From the NCBI GenBank assembly GCA_028565635.1, contig JAOXYB010024736.1, forward strand, positions 3,322 through 32,239: a stretch of DNA of 28,918 bases. Reading direction: 5' to 3'. Position 1 is the first letter of the stretch, and each line of letters starts with the position of its first letter. The position numbers and the translations under genes are program-made. The notes beneath the pieces were generated by a model that ran no database searches, was not told the DNA's origin, and saw nothing but the letters and a program-made list of their open reading frames with translations. The stretch is from Phoronis ovalis. Lineage: Eukaryota > Phoronida > Phoronidae. Shown here in pieces: positions 11,092 to 21,085 of the stretch.

Positions 11092-11400
11092 TTATGTTGT
11101 TTTTAGTCTCTGTCTTGGTGATAATAAAGCTCCAAAGATACCATATGCCAGTATGAGCAGAAACATCACAAAAACATATCCTATTGGCCCCATACCAAGC
11201 CATAAGTACATCAGAAAGTAAAACAACATTAAATAGCCGACAGTTTGTTTATTACCCAGAAATCTCAGGCTTAACCGAGGTTGTAAAGTTTGTAAAGTTG
11301 GTGAGTGGATGTTTCTAATGTCTGGAGGTGCAAAATACTGACGGGCTACTCGACCAATAAAATCCTGTCTTTCGCACACTTGCTTAATATCTGCCGAATA
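11092..11400 (-). other. SMPD4: SMPD4 terminal exon, membrane anchor
   Basis: Acceptor CTTCTTTCAG is followed by [14 protein letters not shown], then [11 protein letters not shown] and a strongly hydrophobic region ([14 protein letters not shown] and [14 protein letters not shown]) that anchors the protein. It ends RQRLKTT, TAA at 11092-11094. Confidence 0.9.
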
Positions 11401-14400
11401 CTGAAAGAAGGTATAAATAACAAATACATTACTTAGCAGCAAACAAACAAAATTTAATCTATGGCTAGAGCTCAATTGCTTGCACTTGTTACATTGCTTG
11501 ACACAACACCAGTGATCCATAGTGCAGGACACAAGGCGTGAATATATTTCAATATCTTAAAATAGAAAACTGACTTGGGTGTAATTTATTTCTATAATAA
11601 AATATTTGCCGTAAACTGTCATGGAATTCTTAATGGCTTGAATTACGTGAACAACTTAACTTGATGAAGACTAAGACAACTGCTAGAAATACATACTTAT
11701 AGTCATAGCAGTCAAACAAAGGTTCACACTGAGGAAGCCCACATTTTCCAGTTATCAAGCTTGTACCATGTAATCCTTGAAAAATGTGGGCTTTCTCAGT
11801 GTAAACACTTGTAACTGCTATAAACACACTGGCAACAATACCTACCAAAAACTAATATCAGCCTCTGTTAAAAATAAAGATTATGACCCACGTGATTACA
11901 AAATAAATGTACCTTCTGATTCAGATATGATTGCAAAATAAATGCACCTTCTGATTCAGATATGATTGCAAAATAAATGTACCTTCTGATTCAGATATGA
12001 TTGCAAAATAAATGNNNNNNNNNNNNNNNNNNNNNNNNNNNNNNNNNNNNNNNNNNNNNNNNNNNNNNNNNNNNNNNNNNNNNNNNNNNNNNNNNNNNNN
12101 NNNNNNNNNNNNNNTTGCAAAATAAATGTACCTTCTGATTCAGATATGATTGCAAAATAAATGTACCTTCTGATTCAGATATGATTGCAAAATAAATGTA
12201 CCTTCTGATTCAGATATGATTGCAAAGTAAATGCACCTTCTGATTCAGATATGATTGCAAAATAAATGTACCTTCTGATTCAGATATGATGACAGTTGAT
12301 GCAACAAGCGAACACAGGTGGCACTTTCATAACTTCTGATTGGTTGCAGATCAGGATCTCCGGAATATGAAATTTCAAATTTCTTTAACCCATTTATCAA
12401 CTGATATCTTCCAAGTGGAGTTAGCAACTGTCCCTCATCAGTAGTTATAGTATCTGGTGCTCCATGGCTGTGTGGCATTAAATATTTATTACCGTTTCCC
12501 CAGCTGACAGATTTGCCCGGCTCATCAGGTCGATCAATCTACAAAGGATACGTTACTTAAAATAAACAAAATGACAATGAACTGCTAACTACCTCCACTT
12601 AGAACAAACGAATGCTGACAGGTATTGTCCTTTCAGTGGTTTCAAGACTAGAAAGCGCTACAGCATCACTTGTCTGCCTGGTAAGAAGTGATGTCACATG
12701 GGTTAATAAAACAACTGAAAAAAGAGAGACATCACAGAAACAATATAATTTATAGTAAATTTCAAATCTCAAAACAACAATATGTCTGTGATGATTGGCA
12801 GGTACAAATTTCGTGCAAACTTGGTTTTGCTAACTGCGCTGTAATTGTTGTTGCTTTGTTGGGCATGACGTGGCTGTAGTGAAAGCTTGGCATGAGGAAA
12901 ACAATAAACATTCTAGATGATGAATACAGTAACAAAATGCAATTTTAACTTTAAGGAGCATACTACATGTTGTAAAATTGTAAAACAAATTCAATTCAAC
13001 TAATACAATCGTGTATGAATGTTTCAGTGAAGTAAGTCTTACTCTGAAGAGGACACATAGTGTCTCTGTAATGGTATCCAGTTGTTGATCTAACTTCTTG
13101 GCGTCTCCTGTACTGGTGTTGTATTCATCAAGTCCGTCTGATAAAAACTTTGTACTGTTGTAGTCAACGATAGGGCCCATTCCTAACCATGACAGGAGGC
13201 TGCTGTTTCCATTGTCGGAGCCTTTGTTATGACTCGCTGCACTCTGACGAGCTTGCACCACAATTTGAAGTAACTGTTCGACCTGAAAAGTGGAGATAAA
13301 TAACAACAGTACAGTGTACATGTCAATGAACAGTTGCTAAACAATATACAGACAGTTTTTGCTTTATTTTACATATTAATTATTTAGAAAGCGCGCACAA
13401 TGAACCAATGTTTCAACTTTATTTCACGTAAATTGCACTTTATTAGGTTATATAAAAACAAAGTAATGTTATAATCTGAGTGGTTCACTGCCTGTACTAG
13501 GAGATACAATTATAAAACATGAATTATCTTGATCTTAACTTTTATCAGTCAGTTGATAGATATTTTAACTTACTGATTTTCTGGTTTCTCCTCCAAACAA
13601 AGGTTTGTACTGAAATCCTGGACCTTCCAATTCAGCAAACTGTAGGCTTAGAATAGCGGCCGCCTGACTGGTTGCGCTCTGGGACAAGTAGCTTGCTCCG
13701 AGGTCTCTTGGGTCTGTGTGGCGAGGGGTGACTCTATGACTTGATTCGCTGAAAGAACTCTCCACTGGAAAAAGGAACATAACACTGGTAAAAGTGTAGT
13801 AACTATTAGTATACATATCAAAAAGAGGTACCCGGCTTGTAGAAATGTCAAAAATATACTCTTGCAATTGGGGCTATATACAAACCTCCAGGTAGTGTCG
13901 CTCCCTGCTGGTGAAATATATACACACATTGTAGTAATGTTCTGAATTTTGCAAAAAAAAGGGGGTCTATTTGACTGTCAAATCTAAAAAAGGGGGTGTT
14001 TTTAACACAAATTTCAGTATAATCAAGATAATGCGTACTTTTACATAGTAGTTTGGGTCTAATAATTACTAGTTTATTTCATCAAACTTAATTACCACTA
14101 ACCCATTCTCTTATTTACTGTTGGATTAAGCAGATCTCCCTGGACTTTCAGCCCTTTGAATAGTGCAACATCTGATTCTGGATCTGTGATCTCAAAATTC
14201 AAATGGTCAAAAAAGTTACATTTTGGTCACTAAAAAGGATATACACGTGACACAAAATCAACAGAACACCACAGTACACATATTTTATGAAATTTTGACA
14301 TTTTATTTTAATTTCTAATTCTTTATTTTCTACTCTGACTAGTAGTTAAAATACTTACTATTAGCACTTCCACAAGACACATTCTTTTTAGTTTGAATAA

Positions 14401-17055
14401 GTGTTGTTCGAAACGAGTTAAAAACAGTACTACAGCGAAAATTAACAAAAACCTTGCCTATGTGGCATATTTCTAGATCACCAATCCAAGAATTTATTAT
14501 TACAACACAACTTTTTTACGTTTTAAAAACAAAGCCATGTTGTAACATTTATTTCAATGCCAAACTTGCTCTTTTTAGAAAACCTGTATGTTGTGGTACA
14601 TTTTTAACTGATCCAGGCCTTATTTTGATCTCTAAGGAGAATTTTGTACCAAAATGCGGCTCTACATCAACGTTGGCAACCAGTCATAAGAAATAAAGTA
14701 AAAATCAAGTAGTCTTTGGTTTTGAATACATAACTGAGTTTATTTCTAAATAGTTTAAGTTGTTTTACTGCTGATATAGAACTGATGAAGTGACACAGTA
14801 CTCCAAAAGTGTTCAGTTTATTTCGTGTCACCCTGTATTTTCCCAATAAAAATCTTGATAAGGGTACCCTTTTTTAATCTGAAGGACGTATAATGATATG
14901 CAGTACCTTTTGAAATTGAGTGGTACTACCAGGGCAATTATACCTATATGACTGAATAGATAGAGTGGATCCAACTTCTCATGCTGATTTGCAGAAAAGG
15001 TAAATAGCTGACATCTTTATTATTCCACAAAAAACTTGGAATGACGCTTATATTAAAAGGCAATAATATAATTTAATATACATATCATATTACTATGAAT
15101 CCATAATCACAGATTGTATAACTATTGAATTTTTTTCTTCAAAATTTGATGAGATAGCGTGACATGCATTTTGAAATTCCTATTATTCAAAACTAAGGGA
15201 AACTAGGAAGATCAGTATAATCCCACAAAGAAGCAAACATCCAGAGTGATTGAAACTATATCACATTTATTTATTAACAATATGAAAAAGCACATCTAAC
15301 AGCCTGAAATATATCATTTTATTGAGTTATCCTCTATAAACAGAAAGTGAACCTCGGTCAAATAAATTTGAACATATTACAGATTAGTACATCAAAACTT
15401 CATGCACAAAAATGCAATCATAACATGTGATAGGAAGAATAGTTATTTTGATGACTGCATGTTTTAAAACTGAATTGGAACAATATACGTACTTTTTCTA
15501 AGAGATATAATGCAGACGTGTGGGTAACTAATAATTTATAATTTACTAGATACTTTTTAGCAGTATAATTAAAATAATTAGTTTTACAAAACAATTCAAC
15601 AATTAAATAATGACATACATGCCCAGCCTTGTGGCAATTTAATTTTTAATTAACACTAAAATATCAGAAAACAAACGATTAAAAAAAAGTAGAATCTTCT
15701 TTCTAGACCAGGTGAGACAAGAAGCAACCAAGTATTTGTACCGACTAGTGACTAATTCTTATAAAAAAGTATCATACATTGGCAGCATGTGAAAAGTAAT
15801 GGATGCATCTGACAGCCATTAAAAACAAAAATGCATCTCATAAAAAATTTTTTCAAAAAACTGTGGCACATTTGACAGAAATTTTAAAAGTAATGACGCA
15901 TTTGACAGCAACTAAAAAGCTATGATGCATTTGACATCACTGCAAAGAAAATTGTCGTGATGTATTTGACAGTAATGTTAAAAAAAAGGTAACGCCTTGA
16001 CAGTGACATTTGAGAACTCATTACCTTACCTTCTAGTAACAGTTCTGCAAAATTTGGAAGACTATAAATCTACAACAAAATAAAAACAAATTTTCCATTA
16101 AATATTATGTCACATGTTTCATTTAAAGTTTCCAAGCTAGAGTACCTCGAGCCATGTAACATCGAGGATTGAAAAGAAATAGAAACATGTTGTCACAGCA
16201 TCAGCTGTTTATCCAGGAGTGGTTTGCTATTACGTTAAAAAACATTACTTATTTGCTCTTCTTCTACAAGATTAGTGAAAGAAGCAGAAGGCATTAATTT
16301 GCTTTAAATTTTATTTAGTGCTAGAAAGTTTCTTTCTGAGACCATTTTAATGTACTTATACCGAGTACATTTTAAATATTCTGCACATGTATCAGAGATG
16401 CCTTTGAATAGTTTCATAACCTAAACAGTCCTACAAAGGGTGACCTTTCTTGCTAAAAGGTCATAAGCTAAAGGCTGGATAATATAGTTATCACATTTGC
16501 TTGAAATATTTTACCTTTGTAATTCTGAATAACATGAGTGCATTCCTAGAAGAGCTGAGATCCATTCTGAAGAACCTTGGCAATAATTCTTGAAACAGAT
16601 TGGTACAAAATAATAAATTGTCCCCAATAAACTGACACCTGGAAACAGTAAGAACAAATAAATCAATTGTCAATATGTCTTGTTACAAATGAAAAGGCCG
16701 GTCAGTACACAATTACATTGGATATAAAAGTTATAACAGTTTATGCATGTAAAATTATTGAAATAAACATTACATGATTGTATAAAATGTGTTATTGTTA
16801 CTGTGATGGCTATCATGAGCATTAATATTGTAAGAAACCAAGAAATCAATCCAATATGATTATATCTATCACTCCATATCATTAAACATTAAACAATATA
16901 AAGAGACTGAAATATTCTAAATACTTGATCAGTAATTTAAATGTATCTTACCACTTTCCTTCAACACTCTGTACCCTTTCATCTTGTTTGGTTTGACTCT
17001 GGCTATAATCTGTATATCTCCATGGTTGAATAAAACTTAGCCATGTCTCCAGTAC
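11092..17055 (-). CDS. SMPD4: Sphingomyelin phosphodiesterase 4 (neutral sphingomyelinase 3), C-terminal half
   Basis: SMPD4 hydrolyses sphingomyelin to ceramide and phosphocholine and is a C-terminally anchored protein of the ER and nuclear envelope. Exons in order on the - strand: 17055-16952, 16638-16515, 16069-16030, (candidate 14183-14103), 13764-13574, 13282-13043, 12538-12272, 11400-11092. Without the candidate exon they total 1275 bp, 424 residues plus TAA, with every phase matching. Family-typical stretches include [54 protein letters not shown] and PRLSLRFLG, followed by two hydrophobic segments at the C-terminus. About 400 N-terminal residues expected for the family are absent from the recognised exons and must lie at higher coordinates or outside the window. 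Confidence 0.9.
11704..11822. repeat. Fold-back inverted repeat in an SMPD4 intron
   Basis: Arms 11704-11750 and 11778-11822 are imperfect reverse complements around a 27-nt spacer. The inner 22 bp (ACACTGAGGAAGCCCACATT and two more T) match 21 of 22. Possible MITE relic or stable RNA hairpin within the last SMPD4 intron. The open frame on the - strand here is only the hairpin read through. Confidence 0.75.
11891..12289 (-). repeat. 35-bp tandem array made of an SMPD4 exon end plus its splice donor
   Basis: On the - strand each unit is TCATATCTGAATCAGAAG (18 bp, the last six codons of exon 12538-12272) followed by GTACATTTATTTTGCAA (17 bp of intron). Plus-strand anchors CCTTCTG recur at 12271, 12236, 12201, 12166, 12131, then after the N gap at 11982, 11947, 11912, exactly 35 bp apart on each side. 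Eight units are visible; those anchored at 11947 and 12236 carry GTGCAT instead of GTACAT. Confidence 0.95.
12015..12114. other. Assembly gap of exactly 100 N inside the 35-bp array
   Basis: One hundred undetermined bases. The repeat phase is not kept across it (149 bp between anchors 11982 and 12131, not a multiple of 35), so the gap length is a placeholder and the copy number is unknown. Confidence 0.98.
12272..12538 (-). other. SMPD4: SMPD4 exon (267 bp) ending in the tandem array
   Basis: Begins [10 protein letters not shown] after acceptor TTTGTAG and carries [19 protein letters not shown] and [12 protein letters not shown], the most conserved part of the family. It ends LSSYLNQK with donor AAG|GTACAT. 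Reading past this donor reaches a TGA within one repeat unit. Phase 0 at both ends. Confidence 0.92.
13043..13282 (-). other. SMPD4: SMPD4 exon (240 bp)
   Basis: Acceptor CCACTTTTCAG, then [30 protein letters not shown] and ETLCVLFR before donor GTAAGA. Phase 0 at both ends. The family shows the same order: a helical stretch, then an FLSWLG-type motif, then a helix leading to the LGRYQ block. Confidence 0.92.
13574..13764 (-). other. SMPD4: SMPD4 exon (191 bp)
   Basis: Acceptor CCTTTTTCCAG, then a Ser/Thr-rich stretch and [15 protein letters not shown] before donor GTAAGT. Starts in phase 1, completing the G left by the 40-bp exon (or by the candidate exon), and ends at a codon boundary. Confidence 0.88.
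14103..14183 (-). other. SMPD4: Candidate SMPD4 cassette exon (81 bp)
   Basis: Between acceptor GATCACAG and donor-like G|GTTAGT lies an open 27-codon stretch ([12 protein letters not shown], then [10 protein letters not shown]) that enters and leaves in phase 1, so it can be included or skipped without breaking the frame. Its composition looks more coding-like than its AT-rich surroundings. The donor is weak and I see no clear family match, so it is a candidate only. Confidence 0.4.
14184..16029. other. SMPD4 intron sequence
   Basis: Long AT-rich intron without a supported gene. It contains the degenerate tandem repeat at 15797-16010. The + strand open frame at 14454-14696 shows no recognisable domain and low-complexity composition. 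Confidence 0.6.
15797..16010. repeat. Degenerate tandem repeat (about 30-35 bp period)
   Basis: Variants of GATGCATTTGACAG followed by an A-rich tail recur near 15801, 15866, 15896, 15924, 15959 and 15991. Units vary in length and sequence, as in an old decayed array. Confidence 0.7.
16030..16069 (-). other. SMPD4: SMPD4 micro-exon (40 bp)
   Basis: Acceptor TTTTGTTGTAG, then [13 protein letters not shown] plus a first codon base G, donor GTAAGG. The sequence corresponds to the conserved F-x-x-P-N-L-A-E block that follows the HALMVFR-like block in the family. Confidence 0.85.
16515..16638 (-). other. SMPD4: SMPD4 exon (124 bp)
   Basis: Acceptor ACTGTTTCCAG completes a Trp codon begun in the previous exon (GKW|CQFIG), then [13 protein letters not shown] and [12 protein letters not shown] before donor GTAAAA. 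Strong family match. Confidence 0.9.
16952..17055 (-). other. SMPD4: SMPD4 first recognised exon (104 bp)
   Basis: Acceptor TTTTCTTTAG at 17056 onward, then [14 protein letters not shown] and a charged linker ending EGKW; donor GTAAGA. This matches the family's mid-protein block. The next exon upstream should encode the preceding HWPLDASFR-like block but was not found in this window. Confidence 0.88.
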
Positions 17056-18109
17056 CTAAAGAAAACAGGTAGTTAAGAAAATAAATTTATTATTATATGC
17101 ATTGTAAAAAAAATTATAACTTAATACTAAATTCCATATTAATTATTATTTAGTTGCAATTGACATAAAATTTAAAACATAATAATTGGTGGGCTGGCCA
17201 CATGGGGAAGCAGCAGCAGGTGGCCAACCATAAAAACTGTATTCATTATTTATAGTCTGCAGATACTGATTTTGCATGTAAACATGTTTAGTATATATAT
17301 ATTATAAAATTTCAAAACCCAATTTTTCGATTCTTGTGTTTTTAAAATTGAAATCGCATAAAACTTGTTAAGATGCCTATTTTATTTTAGTCTGTTTATA
17401 ACCTTCGTGAACTTTTAATGACACGGAAAAAAAAATCACATTTTCTATAATACATCTTTCACATTTCTGAATATAAATTAAGGCCATTCAAGATGTAATT
17501 AATATATAAAAAAAACAAAATCTTTGAAGCGTGGAGTGTAACAGTTTGCATTGATAAATTAAAAAGGATGAGCACCCCTGCGTAGGTAGTACTGGGCCTG
17601 TTTGATGATTTGTAAAGAAATGTGCATAATATAAAGTTAGTGAAAAACATCAATTAATCAGATCAGTTATTATTAGAGCATTAACTGAGGAAACTACATT
17701 TAAAATACGGAGGAGTATTGAATACATTCACTTTAATTTAAGGATTGGCTGACAATGTAAAGACATCAGGAAATTCACAACTTATATTAATTAGAACAGA
17801 TAGATAGTTAAAAAAGTCTGACTAATTAGTGATAGTGCAGCACATAAATGACTGGATGATTCTTAAAAAATCAAGGAAATTCAATATTACGTGAAAGGAC
17901 AAAGGGCTCATCATCTGTGTGTTACGCATACTAATGACGTTATAATTTACAGACAGAAGAGGGTAGCATTAGCACAGTCACACTAGGACACAATTCATGG
18001 ATAGAGGGAGTTCAAAGATTGTGCAAAACTTTTCTCTAGATGGAATTAACAAAAACAAAAATGTGACAAATCTCTTAGAATTGTTGAAGACATTCCGAAC
18101 AAGTTGAAA
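17056..18109. other. AT-rich non-coding stretch upstream of the GPCR
   Basis: No supported exon on either strand. It should contain SMPD4 intron and the promoter/5' UTR of the GPCR. A short hairpin TGGCCAC...GTGGCCA lies near 17194-17226. Confidence 0.5.
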
Positions 18110-19129
18110 ATGGATCATTTTGCTGAATTAAAATTAAAAGTCAACGAGTCTTATGACAATTATACTTGTTTGGTACTACCGGTGTTTGTGAAGTACGGCG
18201 TAACACTGAGTATCTCAGGAGTTGGCTGTGTAATGAATATCCTCGCTATCATTGGGCTGTTTTCAATCCAACACAAAAAACCGAGAACATTCTTATTACT
18301 TAATTTGGTGAGCTCCCACTGCATAGTGGCAAGTCTAACTTTCATTTACACAGCAACATTTTTGCCATATAAAATGGAAGAAGACACATGTGGATATCAA
18401 GTTGCCATAAATGGATTATTTGTGGAGAAAGTGACAGAAGTGAGAATAGGCATCCTAGTCGCAATATACCAGGGAGTCGTAATTATAGAATATGCAACAT
18501 TACTCGCTCTGACAGTAGACGTGCTAACAGCTGTTTGGAGGCCACTGAAACATAAACTTATAGTGACAAAACGCCGTATTTGCATATACCTCATAATTAG
18601 TTGGTTATTTGTTGTTTCATATGCTACTTTGCTTGGTATGCTTAGTATGATATTTGAACCACAAACATATGTAGAGATATATAACCGAAGTACACTAATA
18701 TTTACTTCTGTCATGATTGGCGTTTTTATAATAGTATGTATCATGTACTTCCTCATCTTTTATCGGATAAGAAAGTACACGCGTATGCATGCATCTTCTG
18801 AAAGAATACAGAAGTTACAAAAGAGTGCAGTTACCATTGTAATAATACAGGCGCTGTTTGCGATATGTAACGGTCCAATATGCATAAATTCGCTTATTGC
18901 CCGAGGATTCTTGTGGGACGCTTCAGCAACAAGGCACAATTCATCCTTGGTATACTGGAGCATTGCAAGTGGCGCTTCCATTTTGACTGACGCAATTGTT
19001 GAACCTATCGTCATTATGTTGCGAGATAACTTGGTAAAGAAATCTTTACAGAACGTAGCAAGAAAAGTAATGTTTTGTTGTGGCAAGAACATAGAGTTGT
19101 CTGACCAGATAAATAAATGTGACACTTAA
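18110..19129 (+). CDS. Orphan rhodopsin-like G protein-coupled receptor (339 aa, single exon)
   Basis: Seven hydrophobic segments at roughly residues 26-51, 61-86, 112-137, 157-181, 196-220, 240-263 and 280-304. I chose ATG 18110 (A at -3, G at +4). Extracellular N-terminus with N-glycosylation sites N12-E-S and N17-Y-T. Class A landmarks: Asn43 in TM1, Trp165 in TM4, W-R-P-L after TM3, C-N-G-P (253-256) in place of CWxP, and Cys323-Cys324 as a likely palmitoylation site. Departures: TM2 has NLVSSH with His70 where Asp is usual, DVL (137-139) replaces DRY, EPIVI replaces NPxxY, and the loop after TM4 has no Cys to pair with Cys94. Membrane signalling receptor; ligand and G protein unknown. 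Intronless orphan receptors of this kind are commonly expanded in lophotrochozoans. Confidence 0.87.
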   Translation: MDHFAELKLKVNESYDNYTCLVLPVFVKYGVTLSISGVGCVMNILAIIGLFSIQHKKPRTFLLLNLVSSHCIVASLTFIYTATFLPYKMEEDTCGYQVAINGLFVEKVTEVRIGILVAIYQGVVIIEYATLLALTVDVLTAVWRPLKHKLIVTKRRICIYLIISWLFVVSYATLLGMLSMIFEPQTYVEIYNRSTLIFTSVMIGVFIIVCIMYFLIFYRIRKYTRMHASSERIQKLQKSAVTIVIIQALFAICNGPICINSLIARGFLWDASATRHNSSLVYWSIASGASILTDAIVEPIVIMLRDNLVKKSLQNVARKVMFCCGKNIELSDQINKCDT

Positions 19130-19242
19130 GCCCACTACACCTGTGCACAATGAAGATACTCGATAGCAAGTTCAGCTAATCACCAGAGTAAAGGACACTA
19201 AAGGCACTTATTCTATATTGAACCTGCCTATGTGTATACCAA

Positions 19243-19248
19243 AATAAA
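19243..19248 (+). terminator. Poly(A) signal for the GPCR gene
   Basis: AATAAA 114 bp after the GPCR stop codon, giving a short compact 3' UTR. Confidence 0.6.
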
Positions 19249-21085
19249 TTCACTTTTTTATTTATTGCAAGAATTAATTTCCTTGAATATAAATTGATTT
19301 ACCCAAGTATTCAAATCGTTATCATGAAGTTGAAATCGTTAGAAAAGTCCCTTGCATTATAACCTATTTTTGATCGAAAAATGACGCAGTTAAAACTCCT
19401 ACGACATGATTGGCCAACTCAGGAAATCCCGGATGTCTAGCGCCTCTTAGTGGATAAAATTTGGTCGGACTGTATAAATAACACAACACAGAACAGGTGC
19501 CTTTAATACACAATAAGTGGTTCAATAACTGTAAACAAATAAATAGACACTTCTCAGGTTTCTTCAGCATTTTATGACTTGTTAATAAATGTACAATTAG
19601 TCTTTATTTATTTATACTGTTATTGTTTCATCTCTAAAGTAGAGTTTTTGTTATAATTGCAGTCTGCTATAATAAAATGAATTTGTTACATAATAAAGTT
19701 TGTTATACTTTAACAGGTATCATGGTGAATATACTATGTCCATGTGCTTGGTAGAGCAACCAGTATCCAATTTAATTGTTCCCAGCATGCCAAGTTTTGT
19801 TCCCAGCAGGCTACATCATTGTTTATTTATCAAATGTAGTGTTTAAGGAACATTTCAGTTCACACTCAGTTGTTCCACAAAGTGCAAATATCTATCATTA
19901 CAGCTGAAGTATGTCCTACATAAAACGACTGGCCAGGGTGCCAAAGTCTTGGAGCACAATAATGCACCCTAGTGCATGATTGCTTAAACACTAATACTGT
20001 TTTAAATCACTTTATAAGCTTAATAATAATTAATGCAGTGCATTTAAATCCTAAATACATTCAATTCTAAACACACTTCATTGATATTAAAATCATATCA
20101 TTTAATACTATCTCCTACCAGTTAACTTACATTGTGGAAATTAACAACTAAAGCTAAAAAAAACATGACACTGCATTGTGCAGGTAACAAAAGATTTAAC
20201 AGCCTTTCATCTTGTACTAACCGGTACTAACAATCACTTTAAACTGGGAAACACTGGTAATAAATAAGCATGCATTCATCTCTATTGCTTTGGAAGCCTC
20301 AATTTTCATATAATACCAATTACATATACAGCACAGCCATTAATCCTAAAGCTTGGGAGCAAACTTGAATAGATGCATGTAGGGACTTTTTGTTAAGTAA
20401 TATGTCTTGTTGCATTGCATAGTACATGTGAATGTAGACCAGGGCATTTTTTTCACATTTGAACATTTACTGATCAGAAATAGATTTAAGTAACAATGCT
20501 AATAACTTGTAATAATAAATAACAAGCTTAAATTTTCATATTAATTCAAAGAAAACTAAAATTTAATTTCTTTGTAACTTTCAACTAGCTAAATAATAAT
20601 TCAGCATTTTCAAATAGTGTCCACTACAGTGACCTCTGGTGTAAGAAAGAAATTACATTTGTGACACTGGTATCATATACAGTTGTACAAACAGCAGAAA
20701 ACACCATGATAATAAATTAAAAAAGATAATGCAAGCTTCAGGTATTTAAACTTCAAATATTGTATTATAACTAATTAAATTATATGCAACAAATTTACAT
20801 CCAATTTAAGATCAAAAATATGCATCAGTTCAATGCTTTATCAGTATAGCATCATACCAAAGGGTCTACTCTTCTAAGTTTGAACAGGAATCTCTAATAA
20901 TGTGTCTCAGATTTAAAAAAAAATTGTTCTGTTTTTAAATGATGTGCTTCTAGATACATGAGTGTCAGAAAATATTAAAACATTTCTAGCTGCTGAATTT
21001 TGAAGGGTCATAACTTTTGAGTAAAGGAAAATTTTAAAAATCTGAGAAAAGCTATAATTTAGAGATCTCTACTCCAACTTTGGCC
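19249..21085. other. Intergenic, AT-rich
   Basis: No supported gene. Minor signals: a TATAAATA-like box near 19475 with no downstream ORF, and a possible orphan terminal-exon-like stretch at 19904-19972 (see findings). Confidence 0.5.

Noticed and set aside
11630..11848. - strand open frame of 72 codons
   Set aside because: It reads through the intronic inverted repeat and has no recognisable domain.
11891..12289. CRISPR-like array
   Set aside because: Units are contiguous 35-bp tandem copies with no variable spacers, in an animal gene; it is a minisatellite.
14454..14696. + strand open frame of 80 codons
   Set aside because: Lies in an SMPD4 intron, AT-driven composition, no domain, no supporting splice or start context.
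18104..18109. GPCR start six bases upstream
   Set aside because: The codon at 18104 is TTG; the first ATG is 18110.
19364..19570. - strand 68-codon frame as an SMPD4 upstream exon
   Set aside because: No resemblance to the family's N-terminal blocks and no good flanking splice sites.
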